In this document: positions 6,011 through 10,072 of the stretch, one piece after another
Numbering within the stretch: position 1 is the stretch's first letter
How the letters are laid out: each line of letters starts with the position of its first letter
Source of the DNA: an uncultured Flavobacteriales bacterium
GTDB taxonomy: Bacteria > Bacteroidota > Bacteroidia > Flavobacteriales_D > Sanyastnellaceae
Length of the DNA: 10,072 bases
Direction: 5' to 3'
NCBI GenBank assembly: GCA_938092195.1
Contig: CALKHD010000012.1
Span: 1 to 10,072, forward strand
Position numbers and translations under genes: made by a program
Notes under the pieces: model-generated
Database searches by the model: none
The model's input: only the letters and a program-made list of their open reading frames with translations
Told to the model about the DNA's origin: nothing

Positions 6011-8463
6011 CAGATCAAATCTGGATAAGAAGAGGGGTCACCTTCAGCGACCATGGCATAAGCCTTCTCAACAATGTCTTCGTGGGATGGCTTGGAGAAA
6101 TAATCCCCATCGGTCCCATAAGCGGGCAAATGCGGAGCGGCAGACAAGGTTTCTGGCGCAGCGTCCAAATGCTGCCATAACTCTCCAGTAGAGAGGCTTC
6201 GTTCCATCATGTAGGCCGACGCTCCCCCAGGCACATCCTCGTCCACAAAGAGAACACGGTGCGTTCGGGAAACACTGTCGGCAATGGTTCCATTCAAATC
6301 AAATGGCAACAAGGTGCGGACGTCGATCAACTCCACCTCCACATCAAATTCAGAAAGCGTCTTCGCAGCCTGCACACACAAATTGAATGTGCTGCCGTAA
6401 GAGACCACAGTCAAGTCGCTCCCCTTTCTCACCACTTCCGGAATGCCAAGCGGCACTTTGAACTCCCCCAAGTTGGAAGGCAAGCGCTCCTTGCTTCTGT
6501 ATCCATTGAGGCACTCCACCACCAACGCGGGCTCTCCTGCCGACATCAGCGTATTGTACATCCCTGCAGCCTCTGTCATGTTTCTCGGCACGCAAACGTG
6601 CATCCCGCGCAAACTGTGCACGATGGCCCCCATGGGGCTTCCCGCATGCCAAATCCCTTCCAATCGGTGACCTCGGGTCCGCACGATGAGCGGTGCGCGC
6701 TGGGTCCCGGCACTTCTGTAGTGCACGGTGGCCAGGTCGTCCCGCATGATCTGCAAGGCGTAATAGAGGTAGTCCAGGTATTGAATTTCTGCGATGGGCC
6801 GCAATCCGCGCATGGCCAAACCGATGCCCTGCCCCATGATGGTGCATTCACGAATTCCAGTGTCGGCCACTCGGTCCTTTCCAAAGGCCTCCTGCATGCC
6901 CTCCATGGACTGGTTTACGCCACCAATTCGCCCAGTGTCTTCCCCGAAAGTCAACAACTCGGGGTGCTTCTCGAAGAGGGCCTTGAAGTTTTCTCGCAAC
7001 ACAATGCGACCGTCGACCTCCTCACCTTGATCGAACTCAGGTTCGACCGGAGCCACCTCGAGGGCATCGAACTCTCCTGCAGCGTGCAACTGGCCTCCAA
7101 ACAGCTTTCCGCAACGCGTTTGCTGTACTTCGAGCCACCTTCTCAATGCCGTCCTGGGCTCAGACACCTCTCCTGCTGTGGCATGCAAAAGGCGGCGCAC
7201 GGCCACGTGCACATCGCGCCGAATCGGATCGGTCAAGCTGGCCAATGCCTCGGCGCTCTCCATTCCATTGGGAACCGCTTTCAGCAATTCAACGGCGGTG
7301 TCTCGCTCTCCATCCAAAGCCGTCCTCACCCCCTGCCACGCGGCTTTCTGTTCCAACCGAACGGCTTTCTTGGTTTCTGTGCGAATGGCCTCCAGCTCAG
7401 CGGTCGTCGCTGCGCCCTCCATTTCCAAGAATCGGCCCAATTGAAGGATGCAATCATACTCTTGCGCCCAAGCCAGCCTCTCCGGCGTTTTGTACCGTTC
7501 GTGCGACCCACTTGTGCTGTGGCCTTGCGGCTGGGTGCATTCTTCAACGTGCACCAAAACAGGCACGTGGCGTTCTCGGCAAATCTTGGCAGCGCGCTCA
7601 TAAGTCAGAAGCAAAGCTGGATAGTCCCATGCCCGGACCTTCATGATCACCATTCCTCCTCCGGGCAATTCAGCCTCGGCTTCGGCCAAAGCCACCCCTC
7701 CATCTCCTGCTCCGCCAGGTTCTGAACCATAGGCCATACCCGCCAGGGCTTGGGAAATGCTCTCTCGTGCTGTCTGGTACTTCTTGGGAACGGAAATGCC
7801 ATACCCATCGTCCCAAACGCTCATGCACAAGGGAACCCCCATGACTGCCGCAGCATTCATGGTTTCCCAAAACAGTCCTTCTGAAGTAGAGGCGTCTCCA
7901 ATGGTTCCAAAGGCGACTTCATCCCCTCCTTGGCTGAAGTTCTTGACCTTAAATCCGGCCTTTTTCATGGCCTTGCCCTGCGCCCGAAAGTGCTTGCTCG
8001 CGTGGGCCAAGCCCAGCAAACGAGGCATCTGCCCCGCTGTCGGTGACAAATCAATGGAACTGTTGGGCTGTTTGGTCAAGTTCAGCCAGTGGCCATCGGG
8101 GCCCACCGTGGCAGACCCAAAATGTCCATTCATCTGCCGCCCCGATGTCATGGGCTCACGCTCAGAATCGGTGTCGGCATACAACTGGGCGAAATATTCT
8201 TGGACCGACAAAAGGCCCAAAGCCATCATCAGCGTTTGATCTCGGTAGTATCCACTCCTAAAATCGCCGGGGCGAAACTGCCGAGCCAAGGCCAACTGGG
8301 CCAGCTCTTTGCCATCACCAAAAATGCCAAACTTGGCTTTTCCAGTGAGGACTTCTTTCCGACCAAGGAGAGAAGCCTCTCGGCTGATGCAAGCCAATCT
8401 GTAATCGTGGAGGGCCACCTTGCGAAGGTCCTCTCCTGTTTCGAGCGCGAGTCGTTGTCCCAT
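6010..8463 (-). CDS. Fused E1 alpha/beta 2-oxoacid dehydrogenase (thiamine-diphosphate dependent)
   Basis: An 817-residue protein that joins the alpha and beta chains of a 2-oxoacid dehydrogenase E1, which decarboxylates a 2-oxoacid and passes the acyl group to lipoyl-E2. Alpha half (about 1-450): YYRDQT (72-77), a GD-x28-D thiamine-diphosphate/Mg motif (G189 D190 ... D219, with WDDGYGIS), and GHSTSGSHERYK (314-325), equivalent to the phosphorylation loop of branched-chain E1 alpha. Beta half (about 485-817): LLTFGEDTGRIGGVNQ, DTGIRECTIMGQGIGLAMRG, AEIQYLDYLYYALQ, the GHRLEGIWHAGSP loop, and a C-terminal transketolase domain with LIDVRTLLPFD. Fused E1 proteins of about 660-800 residues are common in Bacteroidota and are usually annotated as 2-oxoisovalerate or pyruvate E1; substrate cannot be decided here. 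No E2 or E3 gene is visible in the window. A Gly/Ala-rich stretch at about 242-270 seems longer than I recall in relatives. It starts 40 bases after the obg stop, and no terminator lies between them. Confidence 0.92.
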   Translation of the reverse strand: MGQRLALETGEDLRKVALHDYRLACISREASLLGRKEVLTGKAKFGIFGDGKELAQLALARQFRPGDFRSGYYRDQTLMMALGLLSVQEYFAQLYADTDSEREPMTSGRQMNGHFGSATVGPDGHWLNLTKQPNSSIDLSPTAGQMPRLLGLAHASKHFRAQGKAMKKAGFKVKNFSQGGDEVAFGTIGDASTSEGLFWETMNAAAVMGVPLCMSVWDDGYGISVPKKYQTARESISQALAGMAYGSEPGGAGDGGVALAEAEAELPGGGMVIMKVRAWDYPALLLTYERAAKICRERHVPVLVHVEECTQPQGHSTSGSHERYKTPERLAWAQEYDCILQLGRFLEMEGAATTAELEAIRTETKKAVRLEQKAAWQGVRTALDGERDTAVELLKAVPNGMESAEALASLTDPIRRDVHVAVRRLLHATAGEVSEPRTALRRWLEVQQTRCGKLFGGQLHAAGEFDALEVAPVEPEFDQGEEVDGRIVLRENFKALFEKHPELLTFGEDTGRIGGVNQSMEGMQEAFGKDRVADTGIRECTIMGQGIGLAMRGLRPIAEIQYLDYLYYALQIMRDDLATVHYRSAGTQRAPLIVRTRGHRLEGIWHAGSPMGAIVHSLRGMHVCVPRNMTEAAGMYNTLMSAGEPALVVECLNGYRSKERLPSNLGEFKVPLGIPEVVRKGSDLTVVSYGSTFNLCVQAAKTLSEFDVEVELIDVRTLLPFDLNGTIADSVSRTHRVLFVDEDVPGGASAYMMERSLSTGELWQHLDAAPETLSAAPHLPAYGTDGDYFSKPSHEDIVEKAYAMVAEGDPSSYPDLI

Positions 8464-8503
8464 GGGCGTTGATGGTGCCGCGCGAAGTTACCTCAAGGAG
8501 GAA

Positions 8504-9502
8504 TTACCCCGCTTCTCCCTGAATGGCCCTCCAAAGCCGGTCTTTCAAGCCATCGACACCTTCACCGGTCACGGCGCTGAAGTAATGGTGCTGCAGTTTT
8601 CCCATGGATTCGGTCACCTCGCTTCTCAACTCCTCATCCAACAAATCGCACTTTGAGATGGCCAAAACCCGGTCTTTCCCCAACAGTTCCGGGTTGTATT
8701 GCTCCAATTCAGCCAGCAGAATGCGGTAGGCCTTTTCAATGTCATCGGCATCTCCCGGTACCATGAACAAAAGCACTGAATTGCGTTCGATGTGACGCAA
8801 GAATCGAAGCCCGAGTCCACGTCCTTCATGGGCGCCTTCAATGATGCCTGGGATGTCAGCCATCACAAAGCTTCTGGCATCGCGGTAGGCCACCATGCCC
8901 AAGTTGGGCCTCAGGGTGGTGAAAGGATAATCGGCAATTTCCGGCTTGGCTGCGCTCACCACACTCAGAAGGGTGGATTTCCCGGCATTGGGGAAGCCCA
9001 CCAAGCCCACATCAGCCAGAAGCTTGAGTTCCAGAACCCGCCACAATTCTTGACCATCCTCGCCCGGCTGGGCGTATCGCGGCGTCTGGTTGGTTGGCGA
9101 TTTAAAATGGTCATTGCCCAAGCCGCCTCGGCCGCCGGCCACCATGACCCATTCTTGGGCGTCTTCTGTGATTTCACCCACAACTTCTTGCGTGTCGGCA
9201 TCGCGGATCACCGTTCCAATGGGAACATCCACATATTCGTCCGCTCCATCTGCTCCATGGCGGTGGTTGCCGCTTCCTGCGCCGCCATGGCCCGCTTTGA
9301 TGTGCTTGCGGTACTTGAGGTGAAGCAGCGTCCAAACCTGAGGATTTCCTCGAAGAATCACATGGCCACCCCGCCCTCCATCTCCGCCATCGGGACCGCC
9401 TTTGGCCGTGGTCCTGTCGCGGTGCATGTGGGTACTCCCCGCCCCTCCTTTGCCGGAACGGCAGCAGAGTTTGACGTAGTCAACAAAATTCTCGTTGGAC
9501 AT
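8504..9502 (-). CDS. obg: Ribosome-associated GTPase Obg (CgtA)
   Basis: A 332-residue protein with both Obg domains. The Gly-rich Obg fold fills residues 1-158, with runs such as GGPDGGDGGRGGHV, GHGGAGSGNHRHGADG and VAGGRGGLGN. The GTPase domain follows, with G1 GFPNAGKST (169-177), G2 YPFTT, G3 DIPG (216-219), G4 SKCD (283-286) and G5 FSAVTGEG (308-315). G4 has Ser instead of the usual Asn; SKxD at this position is, as I recall, common in Bacteroidota Obg. It lacks the C-terminal OCT domain found in some Gram-positive Obg proteins. Obg binds the 50S subunit, takes part in its assembly, and links GTP/ppGpp status to growth. It follows adk by 16 bases, a pairing often seen in Bacteroidota, and precedes E1 by 40 bases, so it probably belongs to one operon. 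Confidence 0.97.
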   Translation of the reverse strand: MSNENFVDYVKLCCRSGKGGAGSTHMHRDRTTAKGGPDGGDGGRGGHVILRGNPQVWTLLHLKYRKHIKAGHGGAGSGNHRHGADGADEYVDVPIGTVIRDADTQEVVGEITEDAQEWVMVAGGRGGLGNDHFKSPTNQTPRYAQPGEDGQELWRVLELKLLADVGLVGFPNAGKSTLLSVVSAAKPEIADYPFTTLRPNLGMVAYRDARSFVMADIPGIIEGAHEGRGLGLRFLRHIERNSVLLFMVPGDADDIEKAYRILLAELEQYNPELLGKDRVLAISKCDLLDEELRSEVTESMGKLQHHYFSAVTGEGVDGLKDRLWRAIQGEAG

Positions 9503-9518
9503 AAATCAGGTCAATAAA

Positions 9519-10072
9519 TCAGCCCAAACCCTCCAGGGCTTGGCTCAACCGACCAAAAATGTCCTCAATGCTTCCCATTCCCTCAATCCCATGGTATTTG
9601 GATTGACTGCGATAGTGGTCCGCGACAGGGGCAGTCTGCTCATTGTAGACGTTGATTCGATTTTGAATGACCGTTGGATCCGCGTCATCCGCTCGTCCGC
9701 TCGTGGCTGCCCTCCCTGCCAAACGCTCTTTCAGCTCATCCTCTTCAACTTCCAAGGCCAGCATGGCGGTGATGGAATGCCCTTTGGACTCCAAAAAGCG
9801 GTCCAAAGACTCGGCCTGCGCCCCTGTTCTGGGGAACCCATCGAAAATGAACCCCTTCGCATCTGGATGCCCATTTGCGGAATCTTCCAGCATCTGAATG
9901 GTCACGTCATCTGGCACCAATTGACCCGCATCCAAATAGGACTTGGCCAACTGGCCCAACTCTGTATTCCCTTTGATGTTGGCCCGAAAAATGTCTCCGG
10001 TAGACAAATGGACAAACCCAAAGTGGTCAACGAGCAAAGCACTCTGGGTGCCTTTTCCCGCGCCCGGAGGGC
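9519..10072 (-). CDS. adk: Adenylate kinase, N-terminus cut off by window edge
   Basis: The frame is open to the right edge and encodes about 184 residues without its start codon; only roughly 8-10 residues should be missing. The first visible residues, PPGAGKGTQSALL, form the P-loop, followed by STGDIFRANI, the AMP-binding FIFDGFPRTGAQAESLDRFL and the ERLAGRAATSGRADD-type core. The LID is short (SGRADDADPTVIQNRINVY) with no Cys zinc site, typical of the short-LID form. The enzyme interconverts ATP + AMP and 2 ADP, in the cytoplasm. A TTG at 10037 could be mistaken for a start, but it lies inside the gene, after the P-loop. It ends 16 bases before obg and likely shares its transcript. Confidence 0.97.
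   Translation of the reverse strand, partial: PPGAGKGTQSALLVDHFGFVHLSTGDIFRANIKGNTELGQLAKSYLDAGQLVPDDVTIQMLEDSANGHPDAKGFIFDGFPRTGAQAESLDRFLESKGHSITAMLALEVEEDELKERLAGRAATSGRADDADPTVIQNRINVYNEQTAPVADHYRSQSKYHGIEGMGSIEDIFGRLSQALEGLG

Noticed and set aside
6259..7725. Long 488-codon open frame on the plus strand
   Set aside because: It lies wholly antisense to the well-supported E1 gene; its product has no recognisable domain, and GC-rich codon use of the real gene explains the open frame.
8654..8665. Obg G4 motif SKCD instead of NKxD as evidence of an inactive or novel GTPase
   Set aside because: SKxD at G4 is, as far as I recall, usual in Bacteroidota Obg, and all other GTPase motifs are intact.
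8792..9517. 241-codon plus-strand open frame
   Set aside because: Antisense shadow of obg, whose motifs are unambiguous; no domain or start signal of its own.
10035..10037. TTG start for a shorter adenylate kinase
   Set aside because: The coding frame continues upstream through the P-loop PPGAGKGT to the window edge, so this codon is an internal Leu.

Overview
The window looks like chromosomal DNA from a member of the Bacteroidota, probably a marine or freshwater Flavobacteriales relative. This is inferred from the gene families: a DUF1573 protein, a TonB-dependent receptor with an N-terminal carboxypeptidase-regulatory-like domain, a fused E1 alpha/beta 2-oxoacid dehydrogenase, a short-LID adenylate kinase next to obg, and a secreted protein with GCTDxxACNY...DDGSC repeats. 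Start codons preceded by A/T-rich leaders rather than Shine-Dalgarno sequences fit the same group. Base composition is near or above 50% GC in most genes, which is fairly high for flavobacteria.

All seven recognised genes lie on the minus strand, so transcription runs from right to left. From the right edge: adk (5' end outside the window), obg, a fused E1 alpha/beta dehydrogenase, and a small YbcJ-like S4 RNA-binding protein that overlaps the E1 stop codon by one base (TGATG). These four are tightly packed and probably form one housekeeping operon (nucleotide balance, ribosome assembly, central or branched-chain 2-oxoacid metabolism, RNA binding). A 66-bp gap containing a GC-rich hairpin separates them from a large outer-membrane TonB-dependent receptor.

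Below the receptor, a 119-bp intergenic region carries three direct AACCACAC repeats spaced 21-22 bp apart and a candidate promoter. It precedes a 770-residue secreted protein with an alpha/beta-hydrolase (carboxylesterase-like) domain, a cysteine-rich repeat array split in two, and a C-terminal EF-hand/dockerin-like motif. The expected nucleophile serine of the hydrolase is a glycine. A strong hairpin terminator follows. A promoter-like sequence then precedes the N-terminal part of a secreted DUF1573 protein that runs off the left edge.

The right half is ordinary core genome. The most unusual items are the apparent pseudo-esterase with its split repeat array, the helically phased repeats in front of it, and the AT-rich, probably surface-exposed middle of the receptor barrel. 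I see no RNA genes, insertion sequences, CRISPR arrays or phage genes, and no gene-free stretch longer than 300 bases.
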